Assembly (NCBI RefSeq): GCF_036170895.1
Contig: NZ_CP108036.1
Location: 4,278,001 to 4,342,000 of the forward strand
Reading direction: 5' to 3'
Length of the DNA: 64,000 bases
Origin: Streptomyces erythrochromogenes
GTDB lineage: Bacteria > Actinomycetota > Actinomycetes > Streptomycetales > Streptomycetaceae
Shown here: piece after piece, positions 28,415 through 37,301 of the stretch
Layout: each line of letters begins with the position of its first letter
How positions within the stretch are numbered: position 1 is the first letter of the stretch
Position numbers and translations under genes: made by a program
Notes under the pieces: generated by a model
The model's database searches: none
Seen by the model: the letters and a program-made list of their open reading frames with translations, nothing else
Told to the model about the DNA's origin: nothing

Positions 28415-29329
28415 CTACCGGTCACCCCGGCGCGCCAGATCATTCATCGTCCGGGCCTGGAGCTCCCGCTCCGTCGCGGCCCGCACGAACTCCGCCACGT
28501 GCTCGGCGCCGACCAGCTCCTGCACCGCCCGTACCGTCCCGGCCGGCAGCGCCACCGGTGAGGGGCCCGTCGGCTGCGGCCCCCCGGCCGCTCCCAGGTG
28601 CCGCTGGAGGTGTCGGGTCGCGAAGAGCCGCATCGCCCGCGCCAGCTCCGCGTCCACGGTCTGCTGGGCCAGCGGCCGCAGCCGCCGGACCATCGTCGCC
28701 GCCTCCGCGGCGTCCGCGTCCGTGGGCGGCACCTGCCCGAGGTAGCGCGCGAAGACGTGCTCGGTGGTGAACTCCAGGAACCGCGAGGCGATGTGCTCCA
28801 CCTGGCCCCGCAGTTCCCGGAGGTGTCCGGTGATGGCCGCGAGCGGCACCCCGGCCGCGTACAGCTCGGCCGCCACCGCCAGCTCTTGCGGGGACGGCAC
28901 CAGGAACTGGTCCGGGCGCCCCGGGACCCGCTCCAGCACGCCCAGGTCGCAGGCCTCGCTCACGGCGTCGTCGTCCGGCAGGCCGCCGAACCGTTCGTTC
29001 AGCTCGTCCCGGCTGATCCGGACCGCCTCCTCGTCGGTCCACGGCCCGTGCACCTCGGCGACCAGCCCCAGTACGCCGCCCAGCCCGCGCCCCGCGTCCC
29101 AGGCCTCCAGCAGCTCTTTGATGGAGGCCAGGGTGTAGCCGCGGTCCAGGAGGTCGGCGATCTGGCGCAGCCGCGCCAGGTGCGTGTCCCGGTAGACGTT
29201 GGAGCGGCCCCGCCGCTCGGGCTTGGGCAGCAGACCGCGGTCCTGGTACGCGCGGATCGTGCGCACCGTCGCTCCGCTGTGGTGCGCCAGATCCTCGATC
29301 CGGTACTCGGCTACCGCCTGATCGGACAA
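28415..29329 (-). CDS. MerR-family transcriptional regulator
   Basis: This 304-residue protein uses the TTG at 29329, six bases after GGGAG; the frame upstream is open but unlike the family. The N-terminal winged helix-turn-helix is clear: YRIEDLAHHSGATVRTIRAYQDRGLLPKPERRGRSNVYRDTHLARLRQIADLLDRGYTLASIKELLEAW is present in pieces over residues 8-78. The C-terminal 220 residues are helical and Ala/Arg-rich, with no metal-binding Cys cluster, so it is not a classical metal sensor. The ligand and targets are unknown. Confidence 0.9.
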   Translation of the reverse strand: MSDQAVAEYRIEDLAHHSGATVRTIRAYQDRGLLPKPERRGRSNVYRDTHLARLRQIADLLDRGYTLASIKELLEAWDAGRGLGGVLGLVAEVHGPWTDEEAVRISRDELNERFGGLPDDDAVSEACDLGVLERVPGRPDQFLVPSPQELAVAAELYAAGVPLAAITGHLRELRGQVEHIASRFLEFTTEHVFARYLGQVPPTDADAAEAATMVRRLRPLAQQTVDAELARAMRLFATRHLQRHLGAAGGPQPTGPSPVALPAGTVRAVQELVGAEHVAEFVRAATERELQARTMNDLARRGDR

Positions 29330-29500
29330 TCCCGGCTCCCTACGACATCGCGGCTCGGCCGACCGCGCCGGCTGCGGCCCGGGCGGCAGGTGGAGCCGCA
29401 AGGTACTCGACCGCCCTGCGCAGCGAGCCCTCCTGCGAGGGATGGTACGACCGCAGGAAGGAGCGGGGTATGGCCGTGCCGGGCTCTCTCGGGCCCCCGC

Positions 29501-31291
29501 TCACAGCCGGGGCTCCAGCCGTGCGATGCGCCGCAGGGCGCGCGGGGTGAAGCGGGACATCCACAGGGCGCCCTTGGACTCGGGCGTGACCGGCACGACC
29601 GCCTCGTTGCGGACCACGGCGCGCAGGATCGCGTCGGCGACCTTCTCCGGCGGGAAGTTGCGCAGGCCGTACAGCCGCGAGGAGCGTTCCTGCCGGCGCT
29701 TCTCCTCGGCCTGGTCCACCCCGGCGAAGCGCGAGGTGGCGGTGATGTTGGTGTTGACGATGCCGGGGCAGATCGCGGAGACGCCGATGGACTTCGAGGC
29801 GAGCTCCGCGCGCAGGCATTCTGACAGCATCAGCACCGCGGCCTTCGAGGTGCTGTAGGCGGGCAGGGTGCGGGAGGGCAGATAGGCCGCGGCGGAGGCG
29901 GTGTTGACGATGTGCCCGCCCTGACCGCGTTCGGCCATCTGCTTCCCGAAGATCCGGCAGCCGTGGATGACCCCCCACAGATTGACGTCCAAGACCTTCT
30001 TCCAGTCCTCGGCAGTGGTGTCGAGGAAGGCCCCCGACATGCCGATCCCGGCGTTGTTGACCAGGACGTCGACGATTCCGTACTCGGCGGCGACCTTCGC
30101 CGCCAGCTTCTCCATCGCCTGCTCGTCGCTGACGTCCACGCACTCCGCCCAGGCCTCGGAGGCGCCGACGAGGCGGGCCATGTCGGCCGTGCGCGCCGCG
30201 CCCTCCGCGTCCCGGTCCACAGCCACCACCCGTGCTCCCGCCTCGGCGAAGGCGAAGGCGGTGGCCCGGCCGATGCCGCTGGCCGCGCCGGTGACCAGGA
30301 CCAGCTGGCCGCCGAATCGGTCGGCGTACTTGGCCGGGGCCTTCTGCTCGGGTGCCCGCGAGGTCGGCTCCTCCCGGGCCGTGACGAACTCGGCGATCCA
30401 GGAGGCCAGCTGGTCGGGCCGGGTCCGGGGTATCCAGTGCTTGGCGGGCAGGGTCCGCCGCAGCAGGTCCGGGGCCCACCGCTCCAGGCCGTCGTAGAGC
30501 CGCTCGGACAGGAAAGCGTCCCCGGTCGGAGTGATCAGCTGCACCGGCACGTGGGCGTAGGCGTCGGAGCGCGGCCGGCGCAGCCTCGGGCGCACGTTGT
30601 CACGGTAGAGCCAAGCGCCGTGGGCAGCGTCCGAGGGCAGCGAGGCCGTCGGGTAGGAGCCGGCCGGCACCTTCTCGACGCGCTGCAGCATCTGGGGCCA
30701 CCGCTTGCCGAGCGGTCCGCGCCAGGCGAGCTCCGGCAGGACGGGCGTGTGCAGCATGTAGACGTACCAGGACTTGGCGCCCTGACCGAGCAGCTGCGCC
30801 GCCGCACGCGGGGTCGGCCGCGACACGCGCTTCTTGATCCAGTGCCCGAAGTGATCCAGGGAAGGCCCCGACATCGAGGTGAAGGACGCGATCCGCCCCT
30901 CCGTACGGCCGACGGTCGCGAACTCCCAGCCCTGTACGGAACCCCAGTCGTGGCCGACCAGGTGTACCGGCCGGTCCGGACTGACCGCGTCCGCCACCGC
31001 CAGGAAGTCGTCGGTCAGCTTCTCCAGGGTGAAGCCGCCGCGCAGCGGCTGCGGCGCGGTGGAGCGCCCGTGGCCGCGCACATCGTAGAGCACGACGTGG
31101 AAGCGGGTCGCGAGCCGCTCGGCGACCTCCGTCCAGACCTCCTTGCTGTCCGGGTAGCCGTGCACCAGCAGCACGGTCGGGCGGCCCTTCTCGCCGAGCT
31201 CGACCACGCACAACTCGATCCCGCCGGTGCGCACCCAGTGTTCCCGCGCACCCGCGAGTTCCGCCGCTCCTGATCCGGTCATGCCGCTCAT
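29501..31291 (-). CDS. Alpha/beta hydrolase fused to short-chain dehydrogenase/reductase
   Basis: This 596-residue two-domain protein has its ATG at 31291 behind GAGGAGGAGAGGG. Domain 1 (about 15-295) is an epoxide-hydrolase-like alpha/beta hydrolase with VLLVHGYPDSKEVW, DVRGHGRS and the nucleophile elbow VGHDWGSVQGWEF, where Asp is the nucleophile. Domain 2 (about 325-590) is a classical SDR with VTGAASGIGRATAFAF, VNNAGIGMSGAF, NTASAAAYLPS and YSTSKAA. It probably acts on lipid-like or epoxide substrates, opening the ring and then oxidising, but this is inference. It overlaps the upstream M24 gene by four bases. Confidence 0.92.
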   Translation of the reverse strand: MSGMTGSGAAELAGAREHWVRTGGIELCVVELGEKGRPTVLLVHGYPDSKEVWTEVAERLATRFHVVLYDVRGHGRSTAPQPLRGGFTLEKLTDDFLAVADAVSPDRPVHLVGHDWGSVQGWEFATVGRTEGRIASFTSMSGPSLDHFGHWIKKRVSRPTPRAAAQLLGQGAKSWYVYMLHTPVLPELAWRGPLGKRWPQMLQRVEKVPAGSYPTASLPSDAAHGAWLYRDNVRPRLRRPRSDAYAHVPVQLITPTGDAFLSERLYDGLERWAPDLLRRTLPAKHWIPRTRPDQLASWIAEFVTAREEPTSRAPEQKAPAKYADRFGGQLVLVTGAASGIGRATAFAFAEAGARVVAVDRDAEGAARTADMARLVGASEAWAECVDVSDEQAMEKLAAKVAAEYGIVDVLVNNAGIGMSGAFLDTTAEDWKKVLDVNLWGVIHGCRIFGKQMAERGQGGHIVNTASAAAYLPSRTLPAYSTSKAAVLMLSECLRAELASKSIGVSAICPGIVNTNITATSRFAGVDQAEEKRRQERSSRLYGLRNFPPEKVADAILRAVVRNEAVVPVTPESKGALWMSRFTPRALRRIARLEPRL

Positions 31292-32160
31292 GCTGCCCTC
31301 TCCTCCTCGGCCCAGCGCCGCACGTGCGGCAGATCGTCGTCGAGCCAGAACGCGCTCTCCTCGGGGTCCCGTGAGTCGGTGACCACGAGGATCTCCTCGA
31401 ACTTCGCGCCGGTGCCCCGGAAGCCCAGGTGCGGTTCCACCGCCCACAGGCCGGGCTGCGGCGGGTGGTCGGAGAAGTGGTACGGGCTCCACAGCGGGGA
31501 CCAGCCCTCACGGTGCCCGTGCAGGGCGTCACTCGCCAGCCCCTTGAGGGACTGGGCGCCGAATCCGAACGCCGTCGGCGACCAGCGTCGCTCCTTCACC
31601 CGGCCGATCTTGTGGGCGATCACGCCGAAGGGGTAGGCGCGGTGCCGGTTGGCGTACCCCTGCCGGTTCATCAGCCGCTCGACGTCCTCGTAGATCTCCC
31701 GCAGCGAGCGGCGCTCGCGCACCTGCTCCAGGATCAGCACCCGGTGCGCCTGCAGATCGGACATGAGCCGGTCCTGCACCGGATTCAGGCCCAGACTGCC
31801 CGAGTAGCCGATGTCCGCCGAGAAACCCTTGTAGACCGGCGCCATGTCGAGGATGAACGGCATGCCCGGCTCCAGCCGCCGGTTGGTCGGGAAGAACTGG
31901 AGCGGGATCCGGAAGTTCGCGAAGGCGGTGCGGTCCCCGAACCAGGCGAACGGCAGGTGGAACCAGTCCCGCACCCCGCGGTCGCGCAGCCACTCGCGCT
32001 GCATGCGCGCGGCCTCGCGCTCGGTCACTCCGGGCCTCAGCTGGGCCGCGACCGCCTCGGCGCACTCGTACGAGAGGCGCTGCACCTCTCTGAACCCGCT
32101 CAGGTCGGCGGAGAGCCGTCCGGAGTGCCGCGCGGTGCGTTGCCTGGTGTCCCCAGCCAT
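31288..32160 (-). CDS. M24-family metallopeptidase (aminopeptidase P / creatinase fold)
   Basis: This 290-residue pita-bread-fold protein has its ATG at 32160. All five metal ligands of the family can be placed: Asp in FILDMAPVYKG, Asp in FSADIGYSGS, His in GVIAHKIGRV, Glu in LWAVEPHLGF and Glu in AKFEEILVV. It lacks the N-terminal domain of PepP, so it is a short M24 protein. The GHG/IG context of the His is altered to AHKIG, so it may be a dipeptidase or another hydrolase. It is translationally coupled to the hydrolase-SDR fusion. Confidence 0.85.
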   Translation of the reverse strand: MAGDTRQRTARHSGRLSADLSGFREVQRLSYECAEAVAAQLRPGVTEREAARMQREWLRDRGVRDWFHLPFAWFGDRTAFANFRIPLQFFPTNRRLEPGMPFILDMAPVYKGFSADIGYSGSLGLNPVQDRLMSDLQAHRVLILEQVRERRSLREIYEDVERLMNRQGYANRHRAYPFGVIAHKIGRVKERRWSPTAFGFGAQSLKGLASDALHGHREGWSPLWSPYHFSDHPPQPGLWAVEPHLGFRGTGAKFEEILVVTDSRDPEESAFWLDDDLPHVRRWAEEERAA

Positions 32161-32256
32161 GTCAGCCCGTCCATCCGTGTAGCCGTACGCGCCCGTAAGT
32201 TGACACTGATGAATGTGACAATGACCGGAGATCACGTCAAGGGTCGTGCACGGACC

Positions 32257-32265
32257 TGTGGACAA
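32257..32265 (-). promoter_or_regulatory. Single exact DnaA box
   Basis: TGTGGACAA here is TTGTCCACA on the minus strand, the preferred Streptomyces DnaA box. It lies in the spacer between the M24 gene and the ABC operon. Confidence 0.45.
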
Positions 32266-32377
32266 AGTTGTCCGGTCCACATCAGCCTCCAGTACGGGCA
32301 TGTACGCCTGAAGGCGGAGACGGGATCCAGCTCCAGGTCTGACGCCTCACGGGAACCGCGCCACTAACGTCGGGTCC

Positions 32378-33367
32378 GTGACTGTCATCGCGACTGAAAG
32401 CCTGAGCAAGCGGTACCCCCGAGTGACCGCCCTCGACCGGCTCTCCCTGGACATCGGCCCCGGCGTGACCGGGCTCGTGGGTGCCAACGGAGCCGGCAAG
32501 TCCACGCTGATCAAGATTCTGCTGGGACTGTCCCCCGCCACCGAGGGCAGCGCCGCCGTACTCGGCCTCGACGTCAATACGCATGGCAGCGCCATCCGTG
32601 AACGCGTCGGGTACATGCCCGAACACGACTGCCTGCCACCCGACGTCTCGGCCACCGAGTTCGTCGTCCACATGGCGCGCATGTCCGGGCTGCCGCCGAC
32701 CGCGGCCCGCGAGCGCACCGCCGACACCCTGCGCCACGTCGGGCTGTACGAGGAGCGCTACCGCCCCATCGGCGGCTACTCCACCGGCATGAAGCAGCGC
32801 GTCAAGCTCGCCCAGGCACTCGTCCACGACCCCCAGCTGGTTCTGCTCGACGAGCCGACCAACGGCCTGGACCCGGTCGGCCGCGACGAGATGCTCGGCC
32901 TGATCCGCCGCGTCTACACCGACTTCGGCATCTCCGTCCTGGTCACCTCCCACCTCCTCGGCGAGCTGGAGAGGACGTGCGACCACGTCGTGGTCGTCGA
33001 CGGCGGCAAGCTGCTGCGCTCCAGCTCCACCAGCGACTTCACCCAGACCACCACGACCCTCGCGGTCGAGGTCACCGACTCCGACACCCACCCGGACGGC
33101 ACCACCGCCCTGCGCAAGGCACTGGCCGAGGCGGGCCTCACCCTGCACGCCGGTGCGGAGCAGGGCCTGCCCGGCGCCGGCCACATCCTCCTCGTCGAGG
33201 CCACCGGCGAGGACACCTACGACACCATCCGCGACACCGTCGCGGAACTGGGCATCGGCCTGGTCCGCATGGAACAGCGCCGCCACCACATCGCGGAGGT
33301 CTTCCGCGACAACGACCAGCCCGCGTACACCGCTCAGCAGAAGGGAGCCGGTTCCGATGGCGCCTGA
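32378..33367 (+). CDS. ABC-2 type transporter ATP-binding protein (pair 1)
   Basis: This 329-residue ATPase begins at GTG 32378. It has Walker A GANGAGKST, a signature in YSTGMKQRVKLAQAL, Walker B VLLDEPTNGLDP and the H-loop VTSHLLGEL. The C-terminal extension of about 90 residues is typical of ABC-2 exporters of the NatA/DrrA type. It overlaps the following permease gene by 11 bases, so they form one export unit. The substrate is unknown. Confidence 0.93.
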   Translation: MTVIATESLSKRYPRVTALDRLSLDIGPGVTGLVGANGAGKSTLIKILLGLSPATEGSAAVLGLDVNTHGSAIRERVGYMPEHDCLPPDVSATEFVVHMARMSGLPPTAARERTADTLRHVGLYEERYRPIGGYSTGMKQRVKLAQALVHDPQLVLLDEPTNGLDPVGRDEMLGLIRRVYTDFGISVLVTSHLLGELERTCDHVVVVDGGKLLRSSSTSDFTQTTTTLAVEVTDSDTHPDGTTALRKALAEAGLTLHAGAEQGLPGAGHILLVEATGEDTYDTIRDTVAELGIGLVRMEQRRHHIAEVFRDNDQPAYTAQQKGAGSDGA

Positions 33368-34244
33368 AACGTCGACACAGATCCACAACATCGGCTACCG
33401 GTCCTACGACGGACCCCGGCTCGGCCGCGCCTACGCCCGCAAGTCGCTGTTCTCGCAGTCCCTGCGCGGCGCCTACGGGCTCGGCCGGTCCGCCAAGTCC
33501 AAGGTCCTCCCGATGCTGCTCTTCGCGGTGATGTGCGTTCCGGCGCTGATCATCGTCGCCGTGGCCATCGCGGTGCCCGGCTCCACGGACCTGCCGATCA
33601 AGTACACGACGTACGCCCTGACCACCCAGGTGGTCATCGGCCTCTACCTCGCCTCCCAGGCGCCGCAGTCCGTCTCGCGGGACCTGCGTTTCAAGACGGT
33701 TCCGCTCTACTTCTCGCGGCCCATCGAGCGCGTCGACTACGTCGTGGCCAAGTTCGCGGCCATGGCCTCGGCCATGTTCATCCTCACCGCGACGCCGCTG
33801 CTGATCATGTGGATCGGGGCGCTCCTGGCGAAGTTCGACTTCGCCGACCAGACCAAGGGATTCGGGCAAGGACTCGTGTCGGTTCTGCTGCTCTCGCTGC
33901 TGTTCTCCGGGATCGGCCTGGTGATGGCCGCGCTCACTCCGCGCCGCGGGTTCGGCGTCGCGGCGATCATCGCGGTGCTGCTGATCCCCTACGGCGCGGT
34001 CACCGCGGTGCAGGGCATCGCCTACAGCACCGGGAACGCGGGAGCCATCGACTGGCTGGGACTGTTCTCCCCGATCACCCTGATCGACGGCGTGCAGACC
34101 GCGTTCCTCGGCGCCACCTCCGCCTTCCCCGGCGGTGAGGGCCCCTCGGCCGGCATCGGCTTCGTCTACCTGCTCGTCGCCCTCGGCCTGATCGCCGGCT
34201 CCTACGCCGCCCTGATGGCCCGCTACCGGAAGGCCGGGCTGTGA
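33357..34244 (+). CDS. ABC-2 type transporter permease (pair 1)
   Basis: This 295-residue membrane protein starts at ATG 33357 with AAGGGAG upstream. A soluble N-terminus (IHNIGYRSYDGPRLGRAYARKSL) is followed by about six membrane helices, with the first at about residues 53-75 (MLLFAVMCVPALIIVAVAIA). It contains the ABC-2 run SRDLRFKTVPLYFSRPIERVDYV. It is translationally coupled on both sides. It should form the channel for the ATPase at 32378. Confidence 0.9.
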   Translation: MAPETSTQIHNIGYRSYDGPRLGRAYARKSLFSQSLRGAYGLGRSAKSKVLPMLLFAVMCVPALIIVAVAIAVPGSTDLPIKYTTYALTTQVVIGLYLASQAPQSVSRDLRFKTVPLYFSRPIERVDYVVAKFAAMASAMFILTATPLLIMWIGALLAKFDFADQTKGFGQGLVSVLLLSLLFSGIGLVMAALTPRRGFGVAAIIAVLLIPYGAVTAVQGIAYSTGNAGAIDWLGLFSPITLIDGVQTAFLGATSAFPGGEGPSAGIGFVYLLVALGLIAGSYAALMARYRKAGL

Positions 34245-35152
34245 CCACCATCGACATCGACCACACCTCCCGCTGGTTCGGGAACGTCGTCGCCGTCAAC
34301 GACGTGACCATGCGCATCGGCCCCGGTGTCACGGGACTGCTGGGCCCCAACGGTGCGGGCAAGTCCACCCTCATCAACATGATGGGCGGCTTCCTCGCCC
34401 CCTCCACGGGCACCGTCACCCTCGACGGCGCCCCGATCTGGCGCAACGAGCAGATCTACAAGCACGTGGGCGTCGTGCCCGAGCGCGAGGCGATGTACGA
34501 CTTCCTCACCGGCCGTGAGTTCGTCGTCGCCAACGCCGAGCTCCACGGCCTCGACGACGCGGCCGCGCAGCGCGCACTCGCCACCGTCGAGATGGAGTAC
34601 GCGCAGGACCGCAAGATCTCCACCTACTCCAAGGGCATGCGCCAGCGCGTGAAGATGGCGTCCGCCCTCGTCCACGACCCGTCCGTGCTGCTCCTGGACG
34701 AGCCGTTCAACGGCATGGACCCCCGCCAGCGCATGCAGCTGATGGACCTGCTGCGGCGCATGGGCGACGAAGGACGCACCGTCCTGTTCTCCTCCCACAT
34801 CCTGGAGGAGGTCGAGCAGCTCGCCTCGCACATCGAGGTGGTCGTGGCCGGACGGCACGCCGCCTCCGGCGACTTCCGCAAGATCCGCCGCCTGATGACG
34901 GACCGCCCGCACCGCTACCTGGTCCGCTCCTCCGACGACCGGTCCCTGGCCGCGGCCCTGATCGCCGACCCCTCCACGGCCGGCATCGAGGTCGACCTGA
35001 AGGAGGGCGCGCTGCGCATCCAGGCTGTCGACTTCGGCCGGTTCACCGAGCTGCTGCCCGTCGTGGCCCGACAGCACGGCATCCGGCTGCTGACGGTCTC
35101 GCCCTCCGACGAGTCCCTCGAGTCGGTCTTCTCCTACCTCGTCACGGCCTGA
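34241..35152 (+). CDS. ABC-2 type transporter ATP-binding protein (pair 2)
   Basis: This 303-residue ATPase has a GTG start that overlaps the previous stop by four bases. It has Walker A GPNGAGKST, signature YSKGMRQRVKMASAL, Walker B VLLLDEPFNGMDP and H-loop FSSHILEEVEQL. It resembles the ATPase at 32378 over the core but has a shorter C-terminus. The tandem arrangement suggests duplication, or a four-subunit heteromeric exporter. Confidence 0.93.
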   Translation: MTTIDIDHTSRWFGNVVAVNDVTMRIGPGVTGLLGPNGAGKSTLINMMGGFLAPSTGTVTLDGAPIWRNEQIYKHVGVVPEREAMYDFLTGREFVVANAELHGLDDAAAQRALATVEMEYAQDRKISTYSKGMRQRVKMASALVHDPSVLLLDEPFNGMDPRQRMQLMDLLRRMGDEGRTVLFSSHILEEVEQLASHIEVVVAGRHAASGDFRKIRRLMTDRPHRYLVRSSDDRSLAAALIADPSTAGIEVDLKEGALRIQAVDFGRFTELLPVVARQHGIRLLTVSPSDESLESVFSYLVTA

Positions 35153-35167
35153 AAGGAGCTGGCACCC

Positions 35168-35887
35168 ATGTACGACCCCACCGTTGCCCGGCTCACTTAC
35201 CGGGCCCTGCTCGGCCGGCGCCGCGCGCTGATCCTCTTCGCACTTCCCGCCCTGCTGATCGTCATCGCCCTCGCCGTCCGCGCCTTCACGGGTGTTGACG
35301 ACAAGGTCGCGGCAGACCTCCTCGGCGGCTTCGCCCTCGCCACGATGGTCCCGCTGATCGGCGTGATCGCCGGCACCGGCGCCATCGGTCCCGAGATCGA
35401 CGACGGCTCCATCGTCTACCTGCTGGCCAAGCCGGTGAAGCGGCCGACGATCATCATGACCAAGCTGATCGTGGCGATCGCCGTCACCATGGCCTTCTCC
35501 GCGATCCCCACCCTGATCGCCGGCTTCATCCTCAACGGCAACGGCCAGCAGATCGCCGTCGCCTACACGATCGCCGCACTCGTGGCCTCGATCGCCTACA
35601 GCGCCCTGTTCCTGCTGCTGGGCACGGTCAGCCGGCACGCGGTCGTCTTCGGCCTGGTCTACGCCCTGATCTGGGAGTCGCTCTTCGGCAGCCTGGTCTC
35701 GGGCGCCAAGACCCTCAGCGTCCAGCAGTGGGCCCTGGCCCTGGCCGAGAAGGTCGCCGGGGAGGGGTACGTCGACGCCACAGTGGCCCTGCCCACCGCG
35801 TCGGTCCTGCTCGTCGTGGTCACCGTCGGGGCCACCGTCTACGCGGGCCAGAAGCTGCGCCGCCTCACGCTGGCCGGCGAGGAGTAG
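35168..35887 (+). CDS. ABC-2 type transporter permease (pair 2)
   Basis: This 239-residue protein has about six hydrophobic segments. Its ATG at 35168 follows AAAGGAG. The ABC-2 hallmark GPEIDDGSIVYLLAKPVKRPTIIMTKL is present in the first cytoplasmic loop. It is the last gene of the four-gene operon and is followed by a terminator hairpin at 35914. Confidence 0.9.
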   Translation: MYDPTVARLTYRALLGRRRALILFALPALLIVIALAVRAFTGVDDKVAADLLGGFALATMVPLIGVIAGTGAIGPEIDDGSIVYLLAKPVKRPTIIMTKLIVAIAVTMAFSAIPTLIAGFILNGNGQQIAVAYTIAALVASIAYSALFLLLGTVSRHAVVFGLVYALIWESLFGSLVSGAKTLSVQQWALALAEKVAGEGYVDATVALPTASVLLVVVTVGATVYAGQKLRRLTLAGEE

Positions 35888-35913
35888 GACCCGGCCGCAG
35901 TACTCGCGCAACA

Positions 35914-35947
35914 GTGCCCCGCCCGGCCCACCGGCCAGGCGGGGCAC
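35914..35947 (+). terminator. Terminator of the ABC operon
   Basis: A 10-bp perfect stem (GTGCCCCGCC at 35914-35923 with 35938-35947) with a 14-base loop lies 26 bases after the last ABC gene. Confidence 0.75.
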
Positions 35948-35971
35948 AGCTTTGCGGGTCATCATCGGTGC

Positions 35972-36646
35972 ATGAGCGAGCGCACCGACCCGGAGCCGTC
36001 CCGGCCCCTGCGGTCCTGGATACGTTCCTCGCCCGGAACGCACATCTGGCTGCTGATCATCGCCGTGACCAGCATCATCGTCGCGATAGCGCCGGACCAG
36101 CTGGACCGTGTCCTGCTCCACCGCAACAGCAGCAACATCCACCAGCTCGTCCAGCACCCCGTCCGAGCCCTCATCAGCAGCGCGTTCTGGATCGCGAACC
36201 CGGCGTCTCTCGCCCTCTACGCCGTGCTCTTCGAGGTGCTCCACGCACCCGTCGAACGCTGGCTCGGAACACTTCGCTGGCTCGTGATCGTGGCCACCGC
36301 CCATGTCGTCGCCACCCTGATCAGCCAGAAGGTCCTTCTGACGGCCATCCAGGACCACCGGGCCCCCCGCAGCATGACCCACGTCGTCGACATCGGCGTC
36401 AGCTACGGTCTCGCGGCCTCGATCGGTGTCCTCACCTACCGCCTTCCCAACCCCTGGAGATGGTTCTACCTGGCCGGAGTGATCGCCTTCTTCGGGATCC
36501 CCCTCGCCACCGGCGGCACCTTCACCGACCTCGGCCACGCCATCGCGCTCGCCGTCGGACTGCTGTCCTGGCCGCTCACGCGCCACGTTGTTTCACGTGA
36601 AACATCGCCTCACGTGAAGAACCGCCGCGTTTCACGTGAAACGTGA
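35972..36646 (+). CDS. Rhomboid-like membrane protein
   Basis: This 224-residue protein with about six membrane helices starts at ATG 35972. Features fitting a rhomboid fold are the pair VVDIGVSYGLAASIG, with a possible catalytic Ser in GVSYG, and LGHAIALAVGLLSW, with a possible His. It lacks a classic GxSG, so peptidase activity is uncertain. Its last 28 residues are encoded partly by two parS sites, which read VSRET twice (HVVSRETS and RRVSRET-stop). It meets the convergent response regulator with no spacer. Confidence 0.78.
   Translation: MSERTDPEPSRPLRSWIRSSPGTHIWLLIIAVTSIIVAIAPDQLDRVLLHRNSSNIHQLVQHPVRALISSAFWIANPASLALYAVLFEVLHAPVERWLGTLRWLVIVATAHVVATLISQKVLLTAIQDHRAPRSMTHVVDIGVSYGLAASIGVLTYRLPNPWRWFYLAGVIAFFGIPLATGGTFTDLGHAIALAVGLLSWPLTRHVVSRETSPHVKNRRVSRET
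36590..36603. other. parS site 4 (inside the rhomboid-like gene)
   Basis: An exact GTTTCACGTGAAAC read in frame as Val-Ser-Arg-Glu-Thr. A degenerate copy, GCCTCACGTGAAGA (10 of 14), follows at 36607-36620. Confidence 0.93.
36629..36642. other. parS site 5 (at the end of the rhomboid-like gene)
   Basis: An exact GTTTCACGTGAAAC, 39 bases from parS 4, again encoding VSRET. The stop codon TGA follows one base later. Confidence 0.93.
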
Positions 36647-37291
36647 CTAGTCGGCCTCCGCTTTCGCGACGCCGTGCTCCCATGCCCATGCGGCGATCCC
36701 CACCCGGTTCCGGGCCCCGGTCTTGGCCTGGACGTTCGCGATGTGGGTCTTGGCCGTGCCCGCGGTGATGAACAGCTCCGCGCCGATCTCGGCGTTGGTG
36801 AGCCCGCGCGCCACCAGCCGTACGATCTCCAGCTCCCGCTCCGTCAGCGGGTGTGCCGCAGGCAGGGCGACCGGAGCCGGCTGCGTCAGCCGGCTCAGCA
36901 GCCGCACCGTGATCTGCGGACTGATCAGGGTGTCCCCCGCCATCGCGGCCCGTACGCCCTCGATGAGCAGCGCCGGTCCGGACCGCTTCAGCAGAAAGCC
37001 GCAGGCGCCGTTGCGCAGCGCGGTATGCACGTACTCGTCGAGGTCGAAGGTGGTCACGACCACCACCCGCGTCTCGGGTGCCAGCAGGCGGGTCACCTCC
37101 AGCCCGTCGAGCCGTGGCATCCGGATGTCCGCGAGCACCACGTCGGGCCGCAGCTGCCGGGCCAGCACCACCGCGCGCTCCCCGTCCGCCGCCTCCCCCA
37201 CGACGGTCATGTCCGGCTGCGAATCGAGGATGAGCCGGAAACCGCTGCGGATGTCCTCTTGGTCATCGGCTATCAGGATGCGTGTGGTCAC
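36647..37291 (-). CDS. NarL/LuxR-type response regulator
   Basis: This 214-residue protein starts at GTG 37291. The receiver domain has acidic residues in ILIADDQEDI, the phosphoacceptor Asp in VVLADIRMPRLDG, Thr in VVTTFD and Lys in FLLKRSG. The C-terminal LuxR helix-turn-helix reads LTERELEIVRLVARGLTNAEIGAELFI. It lies 10 bases after the histidine kinase gene on the same strand, forming a two-component pair. The palindrome at 38327 in the divergent promoter region is a candidate target. Confidence 0.94.
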   Translation of the reverse strand: MTTRILIADDQEDIRSGFRLILDSQPDMTVVGEAADGERAVVLARQLRPDVVLADIRMPRLDGLEVTRLLAPETRVVVVTTFDLDEYVHTALRNGACGFLLKRSGPALLIEGVRAAMAGDTLISPQITVRLLSRLTQPAPVALPAAHPLTERELEIVRLVARGLTNAEIGAELFITAGTAKTHIANVQAKTGARNRVGIAAWAWEHGVAKAEAD

Positions 37292-37301
37292 GCCGGCGTG
37301 A

